Below, piece by piece: positions 55,007 to 63,536 of a stretch of 64,000 bases of DNA (the stretch's first letter is position 1; each line of letters starts with the position of its first letter). The position numbers and the translations under genes were made by a program. The notes beneath the pieces were generated by a model that worked only from the letters and a program-made list of their open reading frames with translations, was not told the DNA's origin and ran no database searches. Origin of the DNA: Lachnospiraceae bacterium (GTDB lineage Bacteria; Bacillota; Clostridia; Lachnospirales; Lachnospiraceae); assembly GCA_910574285.1 (NCBI GenBank), contig CAJTAL010000003.1, forward strand, positions 178,759-242,758, written 5' to 3'.

Positions 55007-56686
55007 TCAAACGGATTCTCTCAGTACCTCTATCTTACACTGATGTGTCTTCGTTCTTCTGTCATAAGCAATCCCCACCCCAAGAATACGTCCGGAGTAT
55101 CGGTATTCCTCTCCGAATTTATCTTCGAATTTCAACAGATACTTTCTATCTTTGATCTGTTGGATTGCTTCTTCCGGAGTATGATCCACTTTCAATTCCA
55201 GAATAATCCCGTCTGCATTCCGATTAACCTCCGGATAGAATATAAAGTCCACATATCCGATTCCCGCCTTATCTTCCCGTACCACCCGATAAGAATCTCT
55301 TGCCGCAAGGTAGGCCAGATTTACCAACGCTGTCAGCTCTGTCTCATTATTATATGCCAGCAATGGGATTTCTGTATTATGTGCAAATTCCAGGATTTCA
55401 AGCATTGTCGGGATGTCATTTTCCAAAGTGGCTTTAAGCATCTGCCGGGACTTTTGAGCGAGTTGATGAATATATCCTAAAGAAGGCTCTTTCTGCAGCA
55501 TGTCGTCAAATTTATCCATTAATTCTTTGTTGGGAATGCGCACATAACCATTTTCATAACTAAGGAAACCATATACGGTCATTGCGGAAAATATCTCGTC
55601 ACGTGTAGTCAGATTCGTAGATATTGCAGCATATTCCCGAACATTTGCCTGAATCGGTATGCCGGAAATCATCAATGCAAGATCATCTCTTACGGCGGCG
55701 GTGTTATATTTGATGTAGTAAAAAATCTCATCATAAGGTCCTGCGCTTGTCCAGTAATTGCCCAGATTATTATTTGTTAATGCGGCTACGATAGAACGTG
55801 GATTATAGACCTTTGTGCCGCCTTTTGTATGATAACCGTTGTACCATATACGAAGATCTTCGCGGGAAATATTTGGACGGGCGGTGAGCGAGGAATATTT
55901 GTCAAAAAGTGTATCAACTTCAGATTCGCTGAAGCCGAAGAACGTACAAAATCTTTCTTCGGAAGTCATGGTGTACTCTAGAAACATATTGAGTTCTGAA
56001 CCGCTGGAGTACTTGGCGATTGGAAGGATACCGGTCATGTAGGTTAATTCTACATAAGGCTGGTCCTTTAGAAGATTGCTCAAGTAATCAATATACTCGG
56101 CCCGGTCCTTGGATGTTATGAAATCTCTGTGAAAAATAAAATCCCATTCGTCTAAAACAAAGATAAATTTGGTATCCTCTTCGTTAAATTCCAGAATGTC
56201 ATTCAATGCGTCCCACGGGGTCTCATCTTCTTCAATTCCGACATCTGGATAGGCTTGTATCAGATCGCGCAGGAGCTGTCGGGTGATTCGGTGGATGTAT
56301 TGCCGATAGGAGGAGCATTCTGCCGGCATTGAATTAAATGCAATGTGAATTACATTGTGCTGGTTAATATGAGAGTGGTACCATTCCCGGGAGCTGACAG
56401 ACAGTCTGTCGAAAATCGGACGGGTGTTCCTGCCCTTGCCAAAATACGCCGCGATCATATTGGCCATCACAGATTTTCCAAATCGGCGGGGACGGATGAT
56501 ACAGATGTATTTGTTGCTTTTTCCCAAAAGATTCTCTTTAGCGGCTGTTGTATCACTTATCAGCGTCTGGGGATCAATGAGTGGGATCAATTCATCGAGA
56601 AGCGCTGTTTTATCTACAAAATAAGTGGACTCGGCGTCGTCTTTGAAAAGCAGAGAGGCTTTTTTGCTGTTTAAAAATCTTCCCAT
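55007..56686 (-). CDS. AAA-ATPase-like / PD-(D/E)XK nuclease-like protein
   Basis: The 559-residue protein has the N-terminal YFVDKTALLDELI segment, a P-loop RPRRFGKSVMAN (near residue 68), Walker B KFIFVLDEWDFIF and, at the end, GYVDFIFYPEV...GIILELKVD. This is the AAA-ATPase_like (PF09820) plus PD-(D/E)XK (PF08011) architecture. These proteins are abundant in gut Clostridia and their biological role is unclear. AAAGGA precedes the ATG. Confidence 0.85.
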   Translation of the reverse strand: MGRFLNSKKASLLFKDDAESTYFVDKTALLDELIPLIDPQTLISDTTAAKENLLGKSNKYICIIRPRRFGKSVMANMIAAYFGKGRNTRPIFDRLSVSSREWYHSHINQHNVIHIAFNSMPAECSSYRQYIHRITRQLLRDLIQAYPDVGIEEDETPWDALNDILEFNEEDTKFIFVLDEWDFIFHRDFITSKDRAEYIDYLSNLLKDQPYVELTYMTGILPIAKYSSGSELNMFLEYTMTSEERFCTFFGFSESEVDTLFDKYSSLTARPNISREDLRIWYNGYHTKGGTKVYNPRSIVAALTNNNLGNYWTSAGPYDEIFYYIKYNTAAVRDDLALMISGIPIQANVREYAAISTNLTTRDEIFSAMTVYGFLSYENGYVRIPNKELMDKFDDMLQKEPSLGYIHQLAQKSRQMLKATLENDIPTMLEILEFAHNTEIPLLAYNNETELTALVNLAYLAARDSYRVVREDKAGIGYVDFIFYPEVNRNADGIILELKVDHTPEEAIQQIKDRKYLLKFEDKFGEEYRYSGRILGVGIAYDRRTKTHQCKIEVLRESV

Positions 56687-56833
56687 GTCCGCACGATCCT
56701 TTCTGAAATTATCTGATAAACTTATATAAATTTATATTACCATTCTTTTTTGAAGATTACAACGGCCGGCATTGAATTGTTCACCTGAATTGTTCAATAA
56801 TCTGTACCTGGGTATATGAACACGAATCGTCTG

Positions 56834-57286
56834 TCAGCATAATTTTGGAGCAATATTATATTGGGAAAATGCTATGATGAGCTTTGGCGCGTAATGTTGG
56901 CTCATATGTAGTTTGGTATTATTAATTAATGTGATGTTGCTGTTATAAATGCTTCTGATTTTTTCTAACGAAACGATACAGCTTTGATTACATTTTATGA
57001 AGCCGTAAGGAGATAAAAATTGCAGTTCTTTGCTTAATGTTCCATATTTTTGATATACACCGTGTTGTGTATGAATGGAGATATTATGTTCTTGTATTTC
57101 CAGATAATAGATATCAGCAATACTGATTTTTGATATAGTAGTCTTTGTTTTACATATATATTTCAGTTGTATACTCGTATACATAGATAATGCCTGTCCT
57201 AACCCGGACAGACCATATTGCTGCAGAAAGTTTGTAAAAGTTTTATTTAAATTAGGATCTTTAGTCAGTTCTTGTATCCAGTCCAT
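56834..57286 (-). CDS. LytTR-type DNA-binding protein
   Basis: The 150-residue protein has a LytTR domain from about residue 50: ISIADIYYLEIQEHNISIHT, then LSKELQFLSPYGFIKCNQSCIVSLEKIRSI. The 45 N-terminal residues are helical and not a receiver domain, so it is not a standard two-component response regulator. GGAGGGGAAA precedes the ATG. It could regulate nearby accessory or flagellar genes; targets cannot be read here. Confidence 0.8.
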   Translation of the reverse strand: MDWIQELTKDPNLNKTFTNFLQQYGLSGLGQALSMYTSIQLKYICKTKTTISKISIADIYYLEIQEHNISIHTQHGVYQKYGTLSKELQFLSPYGFIKCNQSCIVSLEKIRSIYNSNITLINNTKLHMSQHYAPKLIIAFSQYNIAPKLC

Positions 57287-57606
57287 TATTTCCCCTCCTA
57301 TATGCTCTCATATACTCTCACATATATAAACAATTTAAAGGAAAAAAACTGGTGATATTTGTCTAAAATTCTTTTGTTTTTTTGGGAAATGATGTAGAAG
57401 ACATATAATATGATGTAGAAAAATGTAGAAAAATGTCGAATACGGGAAATAAATGAAAAATAGATATGAATTTGTTCCGAATTAGTTCAATTTCTTGTTC
57501 CTGAATCTGGAATTCGGAGAACGATTAGGGCATGCTTTCCGACATAGCTTACTGCATTGCTAAACAAGCGCAGGCGTCGCTTGTTTAGCAATGTTCTTTC
57601 TGCGGA
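57287..57606. other. intergenic region, 320 bases
   Basis: It contains three copies of ATGTAGAA (57391-57432), possible direct-repeat sites for the adjacent LytTR protein although they do not match its usual consensus. It also holds the large hairpin at 57556-57592. No gene is seen. Confidence 0.35.
57556..57592 (-). terminator. large hairpin after glycosyltransferase gene
   Basis: A 15-base perfect stem (ATTGCTAAACAAGCG / CGCTTGTTTAGCAAT) with a 7-base loop lies 15 bases beyond the minus-strand stop at 57607. No U-tract follows on either strand, so it may stabilise the transcript end rather than terminate alone. Confidence 0.45.
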
Positions 57607-59739
57607 TTATCTTCCCTCCCGCAGAATCTCCTGCTTCAGCCGCAATATTTCCAGGTCATCCGGCAGCAGTGTTACAAGCTGTGCATTCACGCCGTATGCT
57701 TCTTCCCACTGCTGATTTGCCATCAATCCGTGAAGTACCTGTTTTACTTGATTGCCCAGAATTTCAAATTCCGCGGATGCCGGACGGGGCGGATTTTTAA
57801 GCAGTTCGTTCAGATGCTTGGTCAGTCCGCTGACTGCGATGGATAATTGCGGATATAGATGCAGCCCTTTCTTCAGAAGAGGAACACATGCCGCGAAATC
57901 TCCTGTTTCCATCAATTGCAGTACATCCCGGATGCATGCGGCGAATTTATATTGCGCGGGCAATATATACGAATCCGGATTCTTCAGGAGTTCTTCCCGG
58001 TAAATCATCTTCGCGTCGGATATGACGCTGCCGCAGTAATCTTCTAACAGCGTTAATAAGCGTGACGGTTCTAAGAGTCCCTGTGTCATCTGTCTTTCAA
58101 GAACATATTGTTTTAGCCGTTCGGCGAAGACAGGATAACCAGAGTCAGTCAATTCAGGAAGCAGTTTCTGACAGAGCCCATCCAGATCAGGAAGTTCTGT
58201 GTGTTCTGCCAACGATCTGGCGCAGATGCTGAAGTCATCAAGAGAGAGCGATTCTAACAATGCTTTTAATGGAAAATCATTTCTTAAGGCCGTCTTAACT
58301 AACTGAGTCAGGAAACAGGACGGGCACTTCTCGGCGCACAACTGCCAGAAATGATAGGATTCATCTGCGGGCTTCTGGCCGGTTGACGGCGGATTATCTT
58401 CAAAGTAGTATATTTTTTGAAGATTCACATAGAAATTGTCCGCCGCAAGGGACGCATATCCACTTAATATCTTTTCTTTCTGCTTCGGATAACGTCTCTT
58501 CCATTCCTCCAGATTATCATACTGTGGTTCGATTCTGGAACGGTCCTCCCAGGGAATCCATGAAAGTATCTTATGGATTGTGGTAAATGATGCAGCGCTG
58601 AAAGTGGCAGTATCAGGCGATGCATCATGATCCGCTTTTATGCAGGGTGCTGTATCGTCGCCGGAAACACCGTCGGCTATGTTTTCGGACGCAAAGAACA
58701 GTCCTTTCACATAGACTATCACATCCTGTCTCTCTCCGCTGGCGAATGTAAAGGTGATCCCATTCTGCGTCATAGTCTTTTCAGGGTGCGCCTGCAGATA
58801 TTCCAGAGTCTCTCTGTATTGACAGACGAAGTTAAGCCCTTTCTCATATTCATTCAGATTCCAACAGAGATTAACGAGCATAGCGGTCAGGTTGAGTTTT
58901 CCTACTTCCAACAGACGTTTGGAATCCAGAAGACGTTCTCCTTCTTCCAGGGCAAGCTTCTGGTCTCCGGTATAGGAGATGAGGGTCGGAAGTTCGAGCT
59001 GCAGCCACATTTCCAAAGAGTCCGGTTCCCGCGTTTTCTGTGCAAGTTTCAGTCCTTTCCTGCAATAGTCTACTGCCGTGTCAAATTCTCCGGAACCGGA
59101 ATATTCCTGGGCGGCCTGGGCGTACAGGTGGGCAGACGCCGGTTCATTCTTAAGCCGTGTAAGAAGGAGAGAAAGATTACGGTCAGACTTCTCCGTTTGT
59201 TTTGTATCATTTTTCACTCCGGCATAGCCAAAGTGATGTACGAAGGTACCGAATTTTTTGCTGGGATCCGGGTAAGGTTTTATATTCTCGTGGATCGGAT
59301 AGACGAAGCGGGTATCCGGCAGACGCCGGCACATGCGTCCTACATAAGCGTCTGCGTAAGAGACGCCCTCCCAGTCCGTATAGTTCCGCTGGATATAGAA
59401 AGCAGTCTGATATCTCTGATATTCGCCGCTTTTGAAGAAATAGAGGATCTCGTCCACATCTTCAAACCATTCGTCGTCGTCAAGGTACAGGAACCATTCG
59501 CCTTTTGCGGCGTTAAGCCCTGCGTTCCGGGCTTTGGCAAAATCATTGCACCAGGTAAATGGAATAATATGTGAAGTATATTGCTTTGCCAGCTCCAATG
59601 TTTCTGCGCTGTGACCGGTGTAGACGATGATCAGTTCGGCGTCAAGCTCTCTTAGAAGAGGCGTGACAGAGGACAGGCAGCGTCCCAGAGTTGCAATCCG
59701 GTCGGATACCAGCAGTGAGATGGTAAGTTGTATGTTCAT
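57607..59739 (-). CDS. family 2 glycosyltransferase with long TPR-like tail
   Basis: The 710-residue protein begins with a GT2 domain (LTISLLVSDRIATL, FTWCNDFAKARNAGLNAAKG, YLDDDEWFED). Helical repeats follow (LYAQAAQEYSGSGEFDTAVDYCRKGLK). Its last 50 residues (VLHGLMANQQWEEAYGVNAQL..LLPDDLEILRLKQEI) match the end of the glycosyltransferase at 60437. Being close to flagellin, it may glycosylate flagellin; the shared tail may dock both enzymes on the same partner. Confidence 0.85.
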   Translation of the reverse strand: MNIQLTISLLVSDRIATLGRCLSSVTPLLRELDAELIIVYTGHSAETLELAKQYTSHIIPFTWCNDFAKARNAGLNAAKGEWFLYLDDDEWFEDVDEILYFFKSGEYQRYQTAFYIQRNYTDWEGVSYADAYVGRMCRRLPDTRFVYPIHENIKPYPDPSKKFGTFVHHFGYAGVKNDTKQTEKSDRNLSLLLTRLKNEPASAHLYAQAAQEYSGSGEFDTAVDYCRKGLKLAQKTREPDSLEMWLQLELPTLISYTGDQKLALEEGERLLDSKRLLEVGKLNLTAMLVNLCWNLNEYEKGLNFVCQYRETLEYLQAHPEKTMTQNGITFTFASGERQDVIVYVKGLFFASENIADGVSGDDTAPCIKADHDASPDTATFSAASFTTIHKILSWIPWEDRSRIEPQYDNLEEWKRRYPKQKEKILSGYASLAADNFYVNLQKIYYFEDNPPSTGQKPADESYHFWQLCAEKCPSCFLTQLVKTALRNDFPLKALLESLSLDDFSICARSLAEHTELPDLDGLCQKLLPELTDSGYPVFAERLKQYVLERQMTQGLLEPSRLLTLLEDYCGSVISDAKMIYREELLKNPDSYILPAQYKFAACIRDVLQLMETGDFAACVPLLKKGLHLYPQLSIAVSGLTKHLNELLKNPPRPASAEFEILGNQVKQVLHGLMANQQWEEAYGVNAQLVTLLPDDLEILRLKQEILREGR

Positions 59740-59881
59740 GGCTGAGTTCTCCTTTATATTTGTTCAGATATCTCTGATTTAGTATATTCCGTAATCATTT
59801 TTAAAGATTTCTGCTGTATATTTTACCATTCTTTTACGAGGAATACAATCAGAAGAGGAGAATGATTATATTGTGATTGTC

Positions 59882-59909
59882 TTGAAGAAATGAAAAAATA
59901 TGATATACT
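59882..59909 (+). promoter_or_regulatory. sigma-A promoter of mscL
   Basis: TTGAAG at 59882-59887 and TATACT at 59904-59909 are 16 bases apart, giving a start about 28 bases before the mscL ATG. Confidence 0.6.
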
Positions 59910-59943
59910 TATCAAATATGATAAAAGATGGAGGAATAAACAA

Positions 59944-60369
59944 ATGAAAAAATTTATCGAAGAATTTAAAGCGTTTATCGCACGCGGCAATGTCATAGAT
60001 ATGGCCGTTGGTATCATTATAGGCGGCGCGTTCACGAGTATCGTGACGTCTCTTGTGGAGGATATTATCAATCCGTTGCTAGGATTATTCGGCGGAATGA
60101 ATTTTGATCGTCTGCATGTGAAGCTGCTGGGGGAGGTTACGCTTAATTATGGAAAATTCATCACGGCTGTCGTGAACTTTCTCATAATGGCGTTCATCGT
60201 ATTTTTGCTTATGAAAGTAGTGAATGGAATGAGTGATAAGCTTACGAAAAAAGAAGCGGAAGAAGCAGCCGTACCTACAACGAAGAAGTGCCCATTCTGT
60301 AAAAGTGAGATAGCAATCGACGCGACCAGATGCCCGAATTGTACATCTGAGCTGGAGATAGAGGCGTAG
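59944..60369 (+). CDS. mscL: large-conductance mechanosensitive channel
   Basis: GGAGG lies before the ATG at 59944. The 141-residue protein starts MKKFIEEFKAFIARGNVIDMAVGIIIGGAF, the MscL N-terminal and first pore helix, and has the second helix FLIMAFIVFLLMKVV. The channel opens under membrane tension to release solutes on osmotic downshock. Unusually, after the cytoplasmic helix it ends in a CPFC...CPNC zinc-ribbon-like module. It is the only plus-strand gene in a minus-strand glycosyltransferase/flagellin group. Confidence 0.93.
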   Translation: MKKFIEEFKAFIARGNVIDMAVGIIIGGAFTSIVTSLVEDIINPLLGLFGGMNFDRLHVKLLGEVTLNYGKFITAVVNFLIMAFIVFLLMKVVNGMSDKLTKKEAEEAAVPTTKKCPFCKSEIAIDATRCPNCTSELEIEA

Positions 60370-60436
60370 CGGACGATAACAGGCTGATTTTTGTGAGCGG
60401 CGGAGCCAAGTGGGCATGTTTGCATGCACATTTGTC

Positions 60437-61873
60437 TCATATCATATGCCGCATGATTTTCTGCTTCATTTCCAGAACTTCCGGGTCGCCCGGCAGGAGA
60501 GCCAGGAGCTGTTCGGTCATACTGTAAGCCTCGTTCCACTGTCCGTTTGCGATCAGTCCGAGAATCACGGGCTTTATCTGCCGGCCAAAGGCTGTGAACT
60601 CTTCGGATATCTGGGGCTGTGAGGCGCCGAAGTTATCGGCCGTCCGGGGCGTTTCTGCATTTCCGTAAGAGGAATGTCCTCTTTGAGAATGATACTCAGA
60701 TACTGCGTCCAGTATCCAATCGGCGCAGTTTGTCCATGTCAGGTCACGCGCCACCTTTTCATACCCTCTTTGAATCATCATCTCTGCCTCTGCCGGATTA
60801 TTAAGCAGCCGGCCGGCGATCACAGGAAGCTCTTCCAGATGCTTCAGGTCATAGAAAGCGATATCTTCCCCGTCTGTAAAATAGTTATCGGCCCATGCGC
60901 TTCGGTCTGTAAGCGGAAGGGAGCGCTGCAGCAAAGTATTAAAGATTCTGTCGTGTGTCCCTGATTTAAACCAGGGAAATACATTCAGATTGATTTTGGC
61001 GTCTGCCATGTATGCAAGTGTCTGCCCATACGGAATTCTGTCATCGATGCGGTGTACGTTCGGATATTGAGCACAGGGATGATTCTCCCAGCCGCGGCCC
61101 AGTAGATACAGTTCGTAGCCTGCCTCTGCAAGTACCGTTATCACGCGTTCTCTCTGATACATACGGATTGCCCAGTCCACATTATCCATATACGACAATA
61201 ATGTTTTTAAAGTGTCCTCCGAAACGGCCAGTTCTATTTGCTCCAGGGTAAGCAGAAGGGCCTGATCCAGCTTAAGATCACTGTCAGCGATCAGATTTCT
61301 GTACATAAGTTGATAAAGTTCCTGTATATAAGGGTGCTCTTCCAACATCCGATTCGGGGCGGTAAGCCTGTCCTGCGGGCGGTAATAGGTTCCGCAGAAT
61401 AAGATGTCGTATTTTCGTTCAGAATAAGGAACAACAGGGGTGTCCTGCGCCGGGAGAACCCCGACATGGGGCATAAAGTCAACGAAAGGAACCTCCGTAG
61501 GAAAATATCTCCTTACGTATTCCACATAATCCCGGTCGCAACAGAACAGGCGGTAATTCTTCGGATGTTTTTCGAGAACAGGGTGAAGCCGCAGCGGAGG
61601 GTCCATCAGGATGTCGATGACAACCGTATCCCAGGCGTCCCATGTGTTGATCAATTCTTCCTGCCGTACGCCTATCCCGTCAAAACAGACTGCTATATCT
61701 ACTTTCGCGGAAACGAACTCAATGAAATGCGCTAAGGAGTGAGGAGATTCTTCCGGCGGGTTCATCATGTCATAGATGAAGGTTTCATGACCTCTGGATC
61801 TAAATTCACGGTCTAACTGGTCGGCAAAGAAATTGAATGATTCGACGGCAGTATAAAATAAAGCGATTCGCAT
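60437..61873 (-). CDS. CgeB-like glycosyltransferase
   Basis: The 478-residue protein starts MRIALFYTAVESFNFFADQL. The second half carries the GT-B donor region (GRGWENHPCAQYPNVHRID, GQTLAYMADAKINLNVFPWF, and GEDIAFYDLKHLEELP), as in CgeB/Glyco_trans_1_2 proteins. The C-terminal 55 residues resemble the tail of the GT2 protein at 57607-59739. It lies directly downstream of flagellin (74 bases), which supports a flagellin-glycosylation role, but this is inferred. Confidence 0.8.
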   Translation of the reverse strand: MRIALFYTAVESFNFFADQLDREFRSRGHETFIYDMMNPPEESPHSLAHFIEFVSAKVDIAVCFDGIGVRQEELINTWDAWDTVVIDILMDPPLRLHPVLEKHPKNYRLFCCDRDYVEYVRRYFPTEVPFVDFMPHVGVLPAQDTPVVPYSERKYDILFCGTYYRPQDRLTAPNRMLEEHPYIQELYQLMYRNLIADSDLKLDQALLLTLEQIELAVSEDTLKTLLSYMDNVDWAIRMYQRERVITVLAEAGYELYLLGRGWENHPCAQYPNVHRIDDRIPYGQTLAYMADAKINLNVFPWFKSGTHDRIFNTLLQRSLPLTDRSAWADNYFTDGEDIAFYDLKHLEELPVIAGRLLNNPAEAEMMIQRGYEKVARDLTWTNCADWILDAVSEYHSQRGHSSYGNAETPRTADNFGASQPQISEEFTAFGRQIKPVILGLIANGQWNEAYSMTEQLLALLPGDPEVLEMKQKIMRHMI

Positions 61874-61897
61874 CTTAAAAGATCCTCCCTCAGAATT

Positions 61898-61924
61898 AAA
61901 AGACCTGCCTGAGGCAGGTCTTTT
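61898..61924 (-). terminator. flagellin terminator
   Basis: A 12-base stem (AAAAGACCTGCC / GGCAGGTCTTTT) with a three-base loop and U-rich 3' arm, 25 bases after the flagellin stop. It lies between flagellin and the CgeB-like gene. Confidence 0.8.
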
Positions 61925-61949
61925 ATATGAAAATTCAATTTATTACAGA

Positions 61950-62915
61950 TTACTGGAGTAACTGAAGAACTCCCTGCGGTACCTGATTTGCCTGAGCAAG
62001 CATAGCCTGAGCGGACTGTACAAGAATGTTGTTCTTCGTGTAAGCCATCATCTCTTTCGCCATGTCTACGTCACGGATACGGGACTCAGCCGCTGTGATG
62101 TTCTCTTCCTGAACACTCAGGTTGTTGATCGTGTGATCCAGACGGTTCTGCATAGCACCGAAGTCAGATCTCATAGAAGATACCATGTCGATGGCTGCCT
62201 GTGCTACAGAGATCGCGTGTCTTGCACTGTTTGCACTTGTCAGATCAATATTTGCGATCGTTACAGCATTTTCTTTTGTACCACTAGTTACATTCATAAA
62301 GCCATTTGTTCCTAATGTCTTTACAAAAGTGGTGGAATTTGTCGTATGAAGACCAAGCGTCTTGCTGCTCATTGCTTGGAACGTTACCTTCAACTGGTTA
62401 GCTGTCTCATGAGAGTCACCTACATGAAGCGTAATCTGCGTAGTTGCTACTGCAGTTGTACCGCCAGTGCCGCCGGTTGTGGTTCCGGTTGAATTTCCTG
62501 ATACTGTAAACAGTTTCGTTCCATTGAAGTTTGCTGTCTTACTGATTCTGTCGATTTCTTCGTTCAGACGCTTAATTTCCTTCTGCATCTCCTGACGGTT
62601 CGTTGTGGAGTATGTTCCGTTAGCGGACTGTGTAGCCAGCTCAACCATACGATTCAGCATAGAGTGAACTTCTGTCAGAGCACCCTCAGCCGTCTGTACA
62701 AGAGAGATACCGTCATTCGCGTTCTTCTGAGCTGTAGCAAGACCCGTGATCTGTGCACGCATCTTTTCAGAAATCGCTAATCCTGCAGCGTCGTCGCCTG
62801 CGCGGTTAATTCTGTAACCGGATGATAATTTCTCAAGACTCTTTCCTACAGAAGAGTTGTTGTTCGTCAAATTTCTGTGTGCATTCAATGCAGTAATATT
62901 ATGTTGGATTCTCAT
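61950..62915 (-). CDS. hag: flagellin
   Basis: The 321-residue protein has the conserved D0/D1 ends: MRIQHNITALNAHRNL, SGYRINRAGDDAAGLAISEKM at the start and MLAQANQVPQGVLQLL at the end. The central region is short and Thr/Gly/Ser-rich (TTTGGTGGTT), a plausible glycosylation target. AAGGAGGAAAG precedes the ATG. It forms the flagellar filament and is exported by the flagellar type III system. Two adjacent glycosyltransferases fit a modification role. Confidence 0.95.
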   Translation of the reverse strand: MRIQHNITALNAHRNLTNNNSSVGKSLEKLSSGYRINRAGDDAAGLAISEKMRAQITGLATAQKNANDGISLVQTAEGALTEVHSMLNRMVELATQSANGTYSTTNRQEMQKEIKRLNEEIDRISKTANFNGTKLFTVSGNSTGTTTGGTGGTTAVATTQITLHVGDSHETANQLKVTFQAMSSKTLGLHTTNSTTFVKTLGTNGFMNVTSGTKENAVTIANIDLTSANSARHAISVAQAAIDMVSSMRSDFGAMQNRLDHTINNLSVQEENITAAESRIRDVDMAKEMMAYTKNNILVQSAQAMLAQANQVPQGVLQLLQ

Positions 62916-63221
62916 ATTCTTTCCTCCTTGAAATATAGTCGGGGAATTCCTTTTCCCTGCGTAATAAATAACGAATGACTTCTATAAAAATACTAAAAAT
63001 ACTGAAATATCTTCGTAAATCAAAATAAATACAGATCCCAGGCTTGCCGGCAGATTGTCTGAAGAAATATATTCATTTGATTTAATGTCGTTCTTAATAT
63101 ATTCCGACATTTATATTATCGTATGTTTTTGGGATATCTTAAGTGTTCATTACAAATTCTTTTTTTATTTTTTACTTTAGAACAAATCTTTAAATATATA
63201 GTATAAAAATATCGAATGGTA
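62916..63221. other. flagellin upstream region
   Basis: The sequence holds the flagellin ribosome site and a 7-base inverted repeat (AATGTCG at 63084-63090, CGACATT at 63105-63111). I looked for a sigma-28 site (TAAA-N15-GCCGATAA) on the minus strand and found no convincing match. No gene is seen. Confidence 0.4.
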
Positions 63222-63230
63222 TGTTATAAT
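63222..63230 (+). promoter_or_regulatory. extended -10 promoter of toxin mRNA
   Basis: TGTTATAAT is a TG-extended perfect -10; the -35 position is only AT-rich. Transcription would begin near 63237 and give a leader of about 40 bases. Confidence 0.55.
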
Positions 63231-63246
63231 TTATGCGTTGCTCACC

Positions 63247-63272
63247 GACACCCGCAACAGGGAGGAGGTGTC
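63247..63272 (+). promoter_or_regulatory. leader hairpin hiding the ribosome site
   Basis: GACACC (63247-63252) pairs with GGTGTC (63267-63272), enclosing and partly covering the strong GGAGGAGGTG ribosome site four bases before the ATG. Such sequestration is typical of type I toxin mRNAs. Confidence 0.6.
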
Positions 63273-63275
63273 TGC

Positions 63276-63374
63276 ATGGAAGTTGTGATTTCTTTTTTAG
63301 TTGCTGTTTTGGCTGGTGTAGCCTGCCGCTACATCATCAAATGGTTAGACAGTGACGATAAGAGCAACAACTAA
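63276..63374 (+). CDS. candidate type I toxin, Fst/Ldr-like membrane peptide
   Basis: The 32-residue peptide has one hydrophobic helix (VVISFLVAVLAGVACRYII) followed by KWLD and a charged, hydrophilic tail. This is the layout of Fst/Ldr toxins, including the Trp-Leu at the membrane edge. It has a very strong but hairpin-covered ribosome site, its own promoter, a shared bidirectional terminator and a convergent antisense promoter. Fst-type peptides damage the membrane or nucleoid when unpaired. Toxicity here is inferred from design only. Confidence 0.6.
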   Translation: MEVVISFLVAVLAGVACRYIIKWLDSDDKSNN

Positions 63375-63481
63375 CCTAGTGGGTACTTTGCCACTATAAA
63401 AGAAAAGAAGAATCCCCAAACTGTGCTGCAACACGGTTTGGGGATTTGCTTCTTGTCCGCATGGACTTGTGATTTCTTTTT
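63283..63481 (+). repeat. direct repeat pair TTGTGATTTCTTTTT
   Basis: The same 15 bases occur at 63283-63297, in the third to seventh toxin codons, and at 63467-63481, inside the antisense transcript region. The antisense RNA is therefore complementary to the toxin translation start, as with DRa/DRb of the pAD1 par system. Confidence 0.7.
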
Positions 63482-63485
63482 GCCT
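63405..63485 (-). ncRNA. candidate antitoxin RNA
   Basis: The consensus minus-strand promoter at 63492-63520 would start an RNA near 63485, which runs into the shared terminator hairpin ending near 63411. This gives about 75-80 bases. It contains the complement of the repeat TTGTGATTTCTTTTT and a small GTCC/GGAC hairpin. It can pair with the toxin mRNA at two places, the start region and the terminator. Confidence 0.55.
63411..63446. terminator. bidirectional terminator
   Basis: A 15-base stem (AATCCCCAAACTGTG / CACGGTTTGGGGATT, one G-U pair) with a 6-base loop. It is flanked by pyrimidine-rich tails on both strands (TGCTTCTTG on plus; CTTCTTTTCTTTT on minus). It would end both the toxin mRNA and the antisense RNA. 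Confidence 0.7.
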
Positions 63486-63491
63486 ATTGGC

Positions 63492-63520
63492 ATTATAGCA
63501 TATGCAAAAATGTTTTTCAA
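63492..63520 (-). promoter_or_regulatory. consensus sigma-A promoter of antisense RNA
   Basis: On the minus strand TTGAAA (63520-63515) and TATAAT (63497-63492) are exactly 17 bases apart, directed towards the toxin gene. Confidence 0.75.
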
Positions 63521-63536
63521 TATGCTTTTTTCAATC

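Noticed and set aside
58627..59574. 315-residue plus-strand frame
   Set aside because: It lies wholly antisense to the GT2/TPR gene, has no ribosome site and shows no protein-like motif pattern.
62916..63120. Sigma-28 promoter for flagellin
   Set aside because: Several TAAA sites exist on the minus strand but none has a matching GCCGATAA-like -10 at the right distance.
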